Shown here one piece after another: positions 50,115-59,140 of a DNA stretch of 64,000 nucleotides. Below the pieces are notes generated by a model. That model searched no databases. It saw only the letters and a program-made list of their open reading frames with translations, and had not been told where the DNA came from. Position 1 is the stretch's first letter. Every line of letters starts with the position of its first letter. The DNA lies in the NCBI GenBank assembly GCA_017453125.1, contig JAFTKS010000001.1, positions 1 through 64,000 of the forward strand, given 5' to 3'. A program made the position numbers and the translations under genes. The DNA comes from Clostridia bacterium. GTDB taxonomy: Bacteria > Bacillota > Clostridia > Christensenellales > UBA1242.

Positions 50115-50900
50115 TTAATTCATTTCTTTATCAATTGCTAGCCCACACTCCAACGCAAGAGAAATAATTTTTTGTTTAGCATCTTCATTCTTTGTTCGAA
50201 TTGTCATAATAGTTCTTGGGTCATATTCTTCGCCTGCAAGATTATCGGCGCCATAAAATATTTGTCCATAATTAACATTTCTGAATTTACACAAAACATT
50301 CATTGCTGAGCACTCCATATCTACAGTAATAGCACCTTGCGAAATTCTATCTTTTACCTTATTTGAAGTCTCCCTAAATATTGCATCAGTTGTCCAAGTT
50401 TTACCCTTTTTGTAATTAATATTATGAGAATTCATCACATTCTCAATTATGTCTACCATTTTAGGATTTATTATAGTCTCATCTTCTGCTTTCGCATAGT
50501 GATAACTCGTTCCCTCATCACGAATTGCACTAGTTGGAATTATTATAGAATATTCCTCAATATCGTTGCTCAAACACCCACAACAACCAACAGCAAGAAT
50601 ATTTTTAACACCAAGAGAAATCAATTCCTCAGCATTTCCCACGCACGCTGGAGCTCCAACTGCAGAATGAAAAATTGCAATATCTGTACCGTTAACATTT
50701 ATTTTATAAACAGGAAATTTTGCTGTAGCATTTTCTATTTCGTCAGCAATTATTTCTGCATTAAACGTTTCGATTACTTGTTGCATCACAGATTTGGAAA
50801 AAAATGTAACACAAGTCTTTGGCATACCCTCAAGAGGTTTATGAAAAAACTCTGGATTTATAACCGCTTTTTTACTTTCATCAAATTCTTCTAATAACAT
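50115..50900 (-). CDS. nucleoside phosphorylase (PNP/UDP family)
   Basis: 261 aa. ILAVGCCGCL in the phosphate/nucleoside region and VDMECSAM (ribose-binding Met-Glu) place it in the PNP_UDP_1 family, which cleaves nucleosides to base and ribose-1-phosphate. ISLG and TSYHYA are as in uridine phosphorylase-like members. Base preference is uncertain. AAAGGAA precedes the ATG. Confidence 0.88.
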   Translation of the reverse strand: MLLEEFDESKKAVINPEFFHKPLEGMPKTCVTFFSKSVMQQVIETFNAEIIADEIENATAKFPVYKINVNGTDIAIFHSAVGAPACVGNAEELISLGVKNILAVGCCGCLSNDIEEYSIIIPTSAIRDEGTSYHYAKAEDETIINPKMVDIIENVMNSHNINYKKGKTWTTDAIFRETSNKVKDRISQGAITVDMECSAMNVLCKFRNVNYGQIFYGADNLAGEEYDPRTIMTIRTKNEDAKQKIISLALECGLAIDKEMN

Positions 50901-51350
50901 ATCTTTATTCCTTTACATATTTGAATAGACTATATAACTTATCTAATAAGCATTATAACTAACACGCCATCTTCCAATTTTTAATTTTGTATTTAATTTA
51001 TATTTATTGGTGCGAGTGGAAAGATTTCCAAACCTCGGTTCCGAAGTACTTTAACTTGAACCTCTCTAACTTTTGTATTACTCATCTCTATTTGTGAAAG
51101 CAATTATTATTTCATAAACTTTGCAAAGTTTGCACGTATCAATTATTTTGAATAGATTAAATACCCGTAAGATTCTCTTTAGAAATTAGAACACTAAACA
51201 GGTAATAATTTTTGCAAATTGTTTAACTTTTTACAATTTAGAGCATCTTTTAACAAACATTATAATAAAAAACAAATAACTTTACAAATATTTGATACAT
51301 ATTTCTTTAAAACGTGTTATACTAATGCTGGTAAAAAATTGGAGAAATAT
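50901..51350. other. intergenic region holding a tRNA-Arg remnant
   Basis: 450 bp without a supported gene. It contains the truncated tRNA-Arg copy at 51008-51046 and, further right, AT-rich DNA with a TATACT -10-like box at about 51319 for the gene at 51351. Confidence 0.5.
51008..51046 (-). pseudogene. truncated tRNA-Arg (3' half)
   Basis: Corresponds to the 3' part of the intact tRNA-Arg at 52292-52368: CCA, the acceptor 3' strand (TGGTGCGAGTGGA on the plus strand is identical), a decayed T arm, and the anticodon loop/stem (CTCGGTTCCGAAG identical). The 5' half is missing. It marks the outer border of an insertion behind the intact tRNA. Confidence 0.8.
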
Positions 51351-52241
51351 ATGAAGAAAGAAACAAATTTAACATTTAATATTGTAAGGGTGTGTTTTTG
51401 CATTATACCTCTAGGGTTATCATTAATGTTTATTTATTTTGCAATCAAAAATCCTGGAATTCCATCAATCAAGTTTTATATTTTTGCTGGCATTTTCGGA
51501 CTTGTTGGTATATTTACTTTAGCAAGTTATTTCTTTGATATAATTCAATCTAAAACAGAAAAGAAAATTCTTGAATGCGGAGTAGACAGAAAAGGTAAAA
51601 TAATTTGTGCTAAGTTTACTCTTGGACACATCTCATATCCGAATGTGTCAAAAAAGGAAGAAAAATACAACTACAAACCTATTTGTGAAAATGGTCAATA
51701 CATAATCAAAATTGCTTTTGAATCTGACGATGGAAAAGAGATTCAAAAAACCGCATTCCCCTCACCACTTTTAAACAAACAGCAATTAAGTTATTTGGTC
51801 GAAAAAGGCAATCTTAATATAAAAGTCTATAAAAACAAATTTGCCTTAACACAAGAAATGCTTGATTCTGAACTTGAAAATATGCCACAGGACCAAAAAA
51901 TTATAAATTTGGCAAATAATAAAATATTTATAAACACAGGAATATATTTTAAAAAATCAAAAAAATTAAAAAATGCTCTTTCTTCCAATACATCAGAATA
52001 TGATTTGTATGCAAAAAGAAAAAGTTCTCCTAACAATGTCGCTCAAACAGGAGGAGGCGCATATATTTGCAAAGTAAAATATTACACCAACATAAATGGA
52101 AAAAATGAATTTTTTATTAATTATCTCAATATAAGAGATTTCTCTAGAATTCAAGCAAATCAAAACGAAAACTTGCCTTTGCCCCTATTAATTCAAGACA
52201 ATAAAGTATATATTGATTTTAACAATTTACCAATAATTTAA
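51351..52241 (+). CDS. two-TM membrane protein inserted at tRNA-Arg
   Basis: 296 aa from the ATG at 51351 (GGAG 7 nt upstream); reading further upstream in frame has no support. Two TM segments (about residues 10-30 and 38-60) are followed by about 230 mostly hydrophilic residues with beta-rich character and basic patches. It is unrelated to known families by eye. It is the only gene between the intact and truncated tRNA-Arg copies, so it is probably cargo of a tiny insertion. It resembles the first gene after tRNA-Gln only in topology. Confidence 0.7.
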   Translation: MKKETNLTFNIVRVCFCIIPLGLSLMFIYFAIKNPGIPSIKFYIFAGIFGLVGIFTLASYFFDIIQSKTEKKILECGVDRKGKIICAKFTLGHISYPNVSKKEEKYNYKPICENGQYIIKIAFESDDGKEIQKTAFPSPLLNKQQLSYLVEKGNLNIKVYKNKFALTQEMLDSELENMPQDQKIINLANNKIFINTGIYFKKSKKLKNALSSNTSEYDLYAKRKSSPNNVAQTGGGAYICKVKYYTNINGKNEFFINYLNIRDFSRIQANQNENLPLPLLIQDNKVYIDFNNLPII

Positions 52242-52252
52242 TATACCACATA

Positions 52253-52287
52253 AAAAGACCAAATCAATCATTCCGATTTGGTCTTTT
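52253..52287. terminator. bidirectional terminator between gene and tRNA-Arg
   Basis: A perfect 13-bp stem AAAAGACCAAATC (52253-52265) / GATTTGGTCTTTT (52275-52287). It serves the plus-strand gene and the minus-strand tRNA. Confidence 0.92.
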
Positions 52288-52291
52288 GTTT

Positions 52292-52368
52292 TGGTGCGAG
52301 TGGAGGGATTCTAACCCCCAACCCTCGGTTCCGAAGACCGATGCTCTATACAGTTGAGCTACACTCGC
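52292..52368 (-). tRNA. tRNA-Arg (TCG)
   Basis: Minus strand. Acceptor GCGAGTG/CACTCGC, D arm GCTC/GAGC, anticodon stem TCGGT/ACCGA, loop CTTCGGA with anticodon TCG at 52332-52334, and encoded CCA. It is unusual in two tertiary contacts: position 19 is T and position 56 is A (T loop TTAGAAT) instead of G19-C56, and positions 15/48 are A/T instead of G/C. Both changes are compensatory, so the tRNA is probably functional. Confidence 0.9.
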
Positions 52369-52621
52369 ATATAGGGCATTTTGTCATTTTTAGTATACTT
52401 ACCTTTTGACAAATGCCATCTAATTTTTGTACTAAAAAAAGGAATATATATACTTATGTTTCAATAATAAGTTTTTGGAATTTCTTTGCATTGTTCCATA
52501 TTGTTATAAAACAACTTATAACAGTCAGTTCACAAAACATAGCATATATTATTTGTTATTATATATTTCTCTAAAATAATTGTCTAGCGAAATTTTTAAC
52601 ATTACAATACAATTATTTGTA

Positions 52622-54463
52622 TTATTTACAAGGCAAATCCTCGTTAGAACTACCAAAGAGCTGACGACCTTTTGAAGAGTTCAATAGATCTTCTAAACAA
52701 TGTGTAGACAAACGACTCAGAAATTCTTGTTTTTCAGATTCCTTTTTTAAAGCTAGAACTTCAGGATTTTTTAAAATTTGCTCCACACGCATCTGACGTA
52801 AATTAAGTAACGCATTTTCATATTTATTAAGCTTATGCTTTCCCGTCGTTTTCGCCTCCAGTGCCTTTTGCTTGTCGCTAGCATTAATAACCGCATCTAC
52901 ACCCGTCAATGCAATAAACAACCTCTCCAACTCATAACGAGGTTGCAAAATCTGCTTGTACGAACATCCCATTGCGAGAAGTGTACTTTTTAATGCAACA
53001 TCACCGCCACGCAATATTTTTATAATTGTTTCATCATCAAATCTTGCCTCTTTGAATATCGCTTGTCTCAATTGTCGCTCTGTCATCTTATAGGCAGACT
53101 GCTGCGAATGCCCTTTACCTAATAGCATATACTTAGGAATTAACTGCATTATACTACCTGCGTTTTTTATTTCTTGCAACTCTTTCGAAGTGTATATTCG
53201 TTTTTTTGGTTCATTAATCAAATCAATTTCATCAACATCAATATTTTCAAAATCAATATCAAACTCTTCAAATACAGCCCTATCAAAGCATATTGGATAA
53301 TCTAAATGATTCAAATCTCCCCAGTTTGCTAGAGAAAAAACTCGTTGCATTTTTTCGCGCATTATAGAAACACAGTCCCCACGATTTTTTTGCATTAATT
53401 CTTCAAAAAAATTTCCGTAGTGATCCATAAGATATATTGGTGCAGCATAAAATCTAACCCCAACCGACCTTGTGAATTGAATGTCATTTATCCTGTTTTT
53501 TAATTTTCTATCAACAAACTCTTCAGTCTGTTTAAATTTCTCAAGTTCTGCCACTTGTACAGGAGTCAACTTTTCTCGAAACTTATCCAAGACCATACTT
53601 GACAACGTTACACAAAAAGCAATATTAGATATATAATCAAAGTTCAAATTATATGTTGAGCCTTCTGGCGCAGAACATACAGCAAAACAACCAGTGTTAC
53701 ACGCCGAAGTCAAAGGTGAACCAAAATTTTCTACCAATGACGGATATTGAAACTCCAATGCTTTCAAAATATCCAAATAATCTTCAAGAACTTCTTTTGG
53801 AGCATAAATGATTGTCCCATCTGCCCTAGAGGGATTTTTTTTGGTTGCACTATTATACAATGGTTTCATATCACAAGGAAGACCTCTATTAAAACATTCA
53901 GCTCTAAATCTTGCCAAAAACTCAATAGTTTTTGCTCCATTAGAGGTATTGATATAAATCCTTGCAATATCTCCAGAATAAGTACCCTTCGTTAAAGGTA
54001 ATGAATCAATATGAGAACTATGCTCATTCCCTGGTTTGACGCTTGCCTGCCCCAAAAGCACATTTCCTAATGGCGTAAGAATCGCCTTCTCAAGATTTCC
54101 GCTTTTTACCAATTCAATCAATTCAAAAAAGTCTTCTTTTTTAAATTTGTTAAAAGACACTTCTGCACTTCTTTTTGCAAAAACTTTTGTGAAAAAAGAA
54201 TCATTGTTTTTCATATCCCTTTCCATTGCAAGGATCAAACTTTTAAAAACATACAAATCCCATTTCTTAAGCGTTTCATAAGTCACAGATTCCTCTTCCA
54301 CAAATGGTTTTGGAACAATTCTTCTTGAAGGTCCGTTCTCGCCACCTTTAGTCAGTTTCTCTCTATAATGAGCCCAATAATCCAATAATTGCAACAATCC
54401 CTCATCAGTCATAATAGGGACATTAGAATTATGTATTATTTTTTTTAAAATATTGTTTTTCAT
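52622..54463 (-). CDS. hypothetical protein, possible HopA1-like domain
   Basis: 613 aa, cytoplasmic by composition. Residues about 165-250 read ARIYINT...FLARFRAECFNRGLPCDMKPLY...RADGTIIYAPKE, which has the spacing of HopA1-family effector domains (R.Y.N ... F..K ... R.D..I.Y.p). The comparison is by eye and tentative. The C-terminal 200 residues are helical and Lys/Glu-rich. It sits just behind tRNA-Arg (5' side) and 30 nt from comFC on the same strand. The 325-aa island protein at 16359 shows a comparable pattern. Confidence 0.6.
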   Translation of the reverse strand: MKNNILKKIIHNSNVPIMTDEGLLQLLDYWAHYREKLTKGGENGPSRRIVPKPFVEEESVTYETLKKWDLYVFKSLILAMERDMKNNDSFFTKVFAKRSAEVSFNKFKKEDFFELIELVKSGNLEKAILTPLGNVLLGQASVKPGNEHSSHIDSLPLTKGTYSGDIARIYINTSNGAKTIEFLARFRAECFNRGLPCDMKPLYNSATKKNPSRADGTIIYAPKEVLEDYLDILKALEFQYPSLVENFGSPLTSACNTGCFAVCSAPEGSTYNLNFDYISNIAFCVTLSSMVLDKFREKLTPVQVAELEKFKQTEEFVDRKLKNRINDIQFTRSVGVRFYAAPIYLMDHYGNFFEELMQKNRGDCVSIMREKMQRVFSLANWGDLNHLDYPICFDRAVFEEFDIDFENIDVDEIDLINEPKKRIYTSKELQEIKNAGSIMQLIPKYMLLGKGHSQQSAYKMTERQLRQAIFKEARFDDETIIKILRGGDVALKSTLLAMGCSYKQILQPRYELERLFIALTGVDAVINASDKQKALEAKTTGKHKLNKYENALLNLRQMRVEQILKNPEVLALKKESEKQEFLSRLSTHCLEDLLNSSKGRQLFGSSNEDLPCK

Positions 54464-54493
54464 AATTATTCATCCTTTGGAATTTATTACAAT

Positions 54494-55201
54494 TTAATCC
54501 ACAACCTTGTTCAAATTCACTGGTGTTCTTGCAAGGCACAAAGCAATAACTTTCTTTGCCTTGCACTTATACAAAGTTTTTGCAATTTCATTGAGTGTAC
54601 TACCAGTTGTATAAATATCATCAACAATCAGAATTGTTTTGTCTTTCAGAACTTTCTTATCGGTAATTTCGAATGCCCCAACAAGATTACTTTCTCTATT
54701 ATCTCTTCCCAATCCAGTTTGATGAGGAGTATTCTTGACTCTTCTACAAATATCTTTATTTACCTTCCCCGTAGATTGCAAATTATTGCACAAAACTTCA
54801 CTTTGATTAAAGCCTCTTTCTTTGACTCTTTCTTCGTGAATAGGTACAGGAATAATAATATCTATATTTTCAAGCAGTGGCATCACCTTATCTTCTATAA
54901 GATAAGCAAAAGTCTCAGCAATATGTTTCTTTCCGTTTTGTTTGAGTGCGATAATTTTTGAGCGAACTTCGTCCCTATATTCTAGAATGCAATAACACTT
55001 ATCAAAAGTCATTGTTCTATTTTTACACTCAATACAAACTGAACCTTTTCCTACAAGTGTACCACCACAAATATCACAAGTTGGGTCTTTTATAAAAGGC
55101 AAGTGTTCATAACAATCATTACATATTCCAAGAGTTGAAGTTTCTTTATTACAAAAAATACATTTTGCTTGTCTTGGGAAGAACAAATCAAGAATTCTCA
55201 T
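54494..55201 (-). CDS. comFC: ComF-family phosphoribosyltransferase-like protein
   Basis: 235 aa. An N-terminal Cys4 zinc ribbon (CIFC...CNDC, CDICG...CIEC) and the C-terminal PRPP-binding motif ILIVDDIYTTGST are the ComFC layout, a protein needed for uptake of transforming DNA. It overlaps the end of recD2 by 14 nt, so the two are translationally coupled. No other competence genes are in the window. Confidence 0.9.
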   Translation of the reverse strand: MRILDLFFPRQAKCIFCNKETSTLGICNDCYEHLPFIKDPTCDICGGTLVGKGSVCIECKNRTMTFDKCYCILEYRDEVRSKIIALKQNGKKHIAETFAYLIEDKVMPLLENIDIIIPVPIHEERVKERGFNQSEVLCNNLQSTGKVNKDICRRVKNTPHQTGLGRDNRESNLVGAFEITDKKVLKDKTILIVDDIYTTGSTLNEIAKTLYKCKAKKVIALCLARTPVNLNKVVD

Positions 55202-57416
55202 CAGCCTTGCCTCCGTCTAATTCAAGAAAGTATTTTAGCATAGTATATCTAATCTTTGTAAAATTGTTATGAACCATTCTTGCGACACATTGTTTTGTTC
55301 CAATTAGGACTACCATTTTCTTGGCTCTTGTAACAGCTGTATATAGCAGATTTCTTGTAAATAACATAGGAGGACCAGAAAGCACAGGAATAACAACAAC
55401 ATCAAACTCACTACCCTGACTCTTGTGAATAGTAATTGCATAACTAAGTGTGATTTCTGAAAGGTCATTCTTAACATATCTTGAAACCCTACCATCTTCA
55501 AACTCAATTATAACTTCACTAGTATTGATATCTATATCTTGAATGACTCCAATATCTCCATTAAATACACCCGAACCAAACACACCATCATTCACCCAAG
55601 AGCGTTCGTAATTATTGGTTGTTTGCATTACTCTATCGCCCTTGCGATATATGAATTTCTCGGTCTCTATTTCAAACTTATTTAAAGATGACGGATTGAG
55701 TTTGTCTTGCAAACATTTATTTATATTCTCAATTCCAACTACACCACTTTTCATTGGTGCAAGTACTTGAATATTGCTACTATCTATTCCTAGGAATTTT
55801 GGAATGCGTGTTGTACACATATCTATAATACTTTGAAGAGCCTCTTCATTATTTTCTTTCTTCTCAAAGAAAAAATCTTTGCTCTTATTATTAAGTTCTG
55901 GCATCTTGCCATTATTAATTTCGTGAGCATTAACAATAATATAACTATCTTCACTCTGTCTATATATTTGAGTCAAGCACATTGTTGCAAAGCACCCGCT
56001 ATTCAATATATCCGAAAGCACATTACCAGCACCAACTGATGCCAACTGGTCTTTGTCTCCCACAAGAACTAGTTTCGCTCCACGCTTGATTGAACGAACA
56101 AGAAAGTACATAAGTTGGCTATCCACCATACTTACTTCATCTACTACAATAACATCATAACCAAGTTTTGTCTGAGAATTGAAAATGAACTTATTCTCAT
56201 CTCCACCCGTCATCTCAAGTGCCCTATGAATTGTACTCGCATCTTCTCCTGTGCTTTCACTTAGTCTCGTTGACGCACGCCCTGTAGGGGCCATCAGTTT
56301 AACCTTCTTTCCCATACCTTTGAATATTTGCAGAATACATTTGATAATAGTTGTTTTTCCGGTACCTGGACCACCCGTTATGACAGAAACCCCATTGTTA
56401 ATGGCAATACGTACTGCTTCCTTTTGATGCTCGTGCATTTTTATTTTATTTGTAAGTTCGTACAAAGATATATCTTGTTCTATATCCAAATCTACTTCAT
56501 CACAATCCCCATCAAGCAGAAGAAGTGAATCCGCAAGTACTTTCTCTATCTTGAAATACTGAGACAGACAAACAACATCTTCTTCATTAATATTGAGTTT
56601 TTTTAGATACCCTTCAAGGACAAGTTTGTTTACCAATCCTTCCAGTCTATCCTGCAAATCTGGAATCGATAGAATCTCAAACACACCTTCTGTCAATGCA
56701 GATATTTGCATATAGGTATTTCCATTCTTATCGCTATTTTCTCTAAGCACGTGCAAAATACCAGCTCTTATTCTATAATCACTAGTCTCTGGCACGCCCA
56801 TCGCCATTGCAATTTTATCAGCAGTAAAGAATCCAACGCCATCAATATCTTCAACCATTTTATATGGATTATTTTTCAAAATATCTTCTGTTCCTTCTCC
56901 ATACTGATTGTATATCTTGATTGCAAGATTTGTACTAATTCTATATTGTTGCATTATCATTACTGCATTTTGCATCTGATGCACTTCTTCATAAGCCTTG
57001 CAAATTTCTTCTGCTTTTTTCTTGCTTACATTTCTAACTTCCGAGAGTCTTTCTGGATTGTATCTAATTATATCAAGAGTCGCCTCTCCAAATTTATTGA
57101 CAATATTAGTAGCAGTTACAGGACCAACGCCGGGAATCAATCCACTACTCAAATATCTAATAATCCCCTCACTAGTATTAGGTGGACTAAGTTTGACACT
57201 GTCTACAGCAAATTGTTCGCCATATTTCTTATTGAGTATAAACTTACCATTCAATTCAACCCATTCTCCTTCGTTAATAATAGGAAAACGCCCAGTCGCA
57301 GTTATGAATTCTTTGTTCATCTCAATAAGGACAACAGTATAATTGTTGTCCTCATTACGATATATTATTTCTTGTATCATTCCTTTGATTGTGGTCAAAT
57401 CTTTTAGTCTTGTCAT
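55188..57416 (-). CDS. recD2: ATP-dependent DNA helicase RecD2
   Basis: 742 aa. N-terminal OB-like and helix-hairpin-helix region (PGVGPVTATNIV, VEDIDGVGFFTADKIA), Walker A GGPGTGKTTI, VVDEVSMVDS, and C-terminal SYAITIHKSQGSEFD and LYTAVTRAKK. This is the RecD2/TraA-type 5'-3' helicase found without RecBC, involved in repair and recombination. No strong ribosome binding site is seen before the ATG. It forms a coupled pair with comFC. Confidence 0.95.
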   Translation of the reverse strand: MTRLKDLTTIKGMIQEIIYRNEDNNYTVVLIEMNKEFITATGRFPIINEGEWVELNGKFILNKKYGEQFAVDSVKLSPPNTSEGIIRYLSSGLIPGVGPVTATNIVNKFGEATLDIIRYNPERLSEVRNVSKKKAEEICKAYEEVHQMQNAVMIMQQYRISTNLAIKIYNQYGEGTEDILKNNPYKMVEDIDGVGFFTADKIAMAMGVPETSDYRIRAGILHVLRENSDKNGNTYMQISALTEGVFEILSIPDLQDRLEGLVNKLVLEGYLKKLNINEEDVVCLSQYFKIEKVLADSLLLLDGDCDEVDLDIEQDISLYELTNKIKMHEHQKEAVRIAINNGVSVITGGPGTGKTTIIKCILQIFKGMGKKVKLMAPTGRASTRLSESTGEDASTIHRALEMTGGDENKFIFNSQTKLGYDVIVVDEVSMVDSQLMYFLVRSIKRGAKLVLVGDKDQLASVGAGNVLSDILNSGCFATMCLTQIYRQSEDSYIIVNAHEINNGKMPELNNKSKDFFFEKKENNEEALQSIIDMCTTRIPKFLGIDSSNIQVLAPMKSGVVGIENINKCLQDKLNPSSLNKFEIETEKFIYRKGDRVMQTTNNYERSWVNDGVFGSGVFNGDIGVIQDIDINTSEVIIEFEDGRVSRYVKNDLSEITLSYAITIHKSQGSEFDVVVIPVLSGPPMLFTRNLLYTAVTRAKKMVVLIGTKQCVARMVHNNFTKIRYTMLKYFLELDGGKADENS

Positions 57417-57446
57417 TGTATTTAAGTCTCGATTCCTTCCAAGTTC

Positions 57447-58250
57447 TTAATTTGTAATTTTTTCTATATAACTAGTTATCAGCTGAAAAAGTTCACTCCC
57501 CTCCGAATAATCGGCTGGTAAGTAATAATTAACACGCCCCTCTTCAAAACATCGTTGAGCAACAGCCTTTGCTCCATCTTTATTAGGATTGTACACACAG
57601 ATTGACAATCCTCCGCTATTCTTCACAACTTTGAATGAAGGAATATCGGTTTCGCTATCTCCCAAATAAATAATATTCTCAAATGGCAACATTTCTTCAT
57701 CTGTCATTTTTGCATTAATTTTGGACAAGTCTTTCAAGTTGTCCAAAACATTCTTTCTTACTCTAAAAATATACTGGGTTTTGCTAGTATAATTCACTAC
57801 TTGTGCGGGCCAAAAAGCCTCGCCCTTGTCGTCATATGCATAAAAATTGGAATATATCCTCTTGAAGTGGTGTGCTATTTTTGTTCCCTCTATTATTTCT
57901 TTGATACCCGAACTTATTATATAATGTTCTATTTCATAACCTTTGGATTTTCCCAACTCATTTATTTTGTCAAACCATTCAAGAACACCGCTATAATAAG
58001 TTATATCTTTCCCAAATTCTCGAAGATATTCTCTTGATACAGTATAACCTTTTGCCTTTGACATAAACAAAGTACCCGCCATCATAGACAAACACATATC
58101 TACATCTTTTTCTCTAGCATCAATATCACACTTTTCAAAGAAGTTATACACATTATCAAAACCAAGTTTTTGCATCAATCCAAATTCTTGCATATAACCA
58201 TCAGTTAGAGTGTAATCAAAGTCATATAGTAGAGCAATTCTTTTTTGCAT
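57447..58250 (-). CDS. HAD-family hydrolase
   Basis: 267 aa. LLYDFDYTLTDG is HAD motif I with the nucleophilic Asp and acid Asp; ISSGIKE is motif II; IYLGDSETDIPSF is motif IV. The helical cap between motifs I and II fits the PSP-like (subclass IB) type. The substrate is unknown. It lies between recD2 and cmk on the same strand with short gaps and is probably part of the same transcript. Confidence 0.88.
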   Translation of the reverse strand: MQKRIALLYDFDYTLTDGYMQEFGLMQKLGFDNVYNFFEKCDIDAREKDVDMCLSMMAGTLFMSKAKGYTVSREYLREFGKDITYYSGVLEWFDKINELGKSKGYEIEHYIISSGIKEIIEGTKIAHHFKRIYSNFYAYDDKGEAFWPAQVVNYTSKTQYIFRVRKNVLDNLKDLSKINAKMTDEEMLPFENIIYLGDSETDIPSFKVVKNSGGLSICVYNPNKDGAKAVAQRCFEEGRVNYYLPADYSEGSELFQLITSYIEKITN

Positions 58251-58260
58251 AACATTTCCT

Positions 58261-58926
58261 TTATTTTTTTATTTTCTGAATTATCATATTTTCTACTTCG
58301 TCAATTGTCAAATTTGTTGTGTCAATTACAAACGCACCTTGAGGCACAACAAGTGGAGCAAAAGCCCTTTGACTATCTTGCTCATCACGCTTAATCATAT
58401 CTGTCTTCACTTCCTCAAGTGCAACTTCCATTCCTTTCAACTTAAGTTCTAAGTATCTACGTTTTGCTCTTTCATCAACATCAGCAGTTAGATAGAATTT
58501 GAAATCCGCATCAGGCAAAACAAAACTACCCATATCCCGTCCATCAAAAATTGAATCACAACTCGACGCAATGTCTCTCTGCATTGATACCATCTTGAGT
58601 CTCACATCTTTTATTTTTGAAACAGTCGACGCTCCCATAGAAATCTCTGGAGTTCTTATCTGACCAGTTATATCTGTGCCATTTACAATTACTTTCTGTT
58701 CTCCGTTATTCAATTTAAGCTCTAGTTTTAATCCTGACAAACTAGCAACAACTCCCGCCTCATCATCAACTGCAATACCTTGACTAAACATATACCAAGC
58801 AACACCTCTATACATTGCTCCAGTATCAACATAAACGTAACCCAACCTGCTTGCTAGAGACTTTGCAATCGTTGTTTTTCCACTTCCACTTGGACCATCT
58901 AAAGTAATGTTAATATTCTTTCCCAC
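58261..58926 (-). CDS. cmk: cytidylate kinase
   Basis: 221 aa, standard length. ITLDGPSGSGKTTIAK is the P-loop, VDTGAMYRG and FDGRDMG bind the nucleotide, and RRYLEL marks the LID region. It phosphorylates CMP and dCMP. The ATG at 58926 is preceded by GGAATAGTATTAAGTGGGAA-like sequence with only a weak site. It is the first gene of the cmk-HAD-recD2-comFC run. Confidence 0.95.
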   Translation of the reverse strand: MGKNINITLDGPSGSGKTTIAKSLASRLGYVYVDTGAMYRGVAWYMFSQGIAVDDEAGVVASLSGLKLELKLNNGEQKVIVNGTDITGQIRTPEISMGASTVSKIKDVRLKMVSMQRDIASSCDSIFDGRDMGSFVLPDADFKFYLTADVDERAKRRYLELKLKGMEVALEEVKTDMIKRDEQDSQRAFAPLVVPQGAFVIDTTNLTIDEVENMIIQKIKK

Positions 58927-59140
58927 TTAATACTATTCCTTTTTTGTTCTTATTATTTTATTACATTTTAACACAACCCTCATTCTTCTCCAAACAAATT
59001 CATCAAATCTTTTCAAACAAATGTTTGATAAGGACACACAACCAGACTTGAAAAACTTTCAAAATATCAATTGAAATATTAAACAAAAATTATTATTTAT
59101 GTTAAACTTTTAAATAGAATGAAAAGCAAAGGAAATATAT

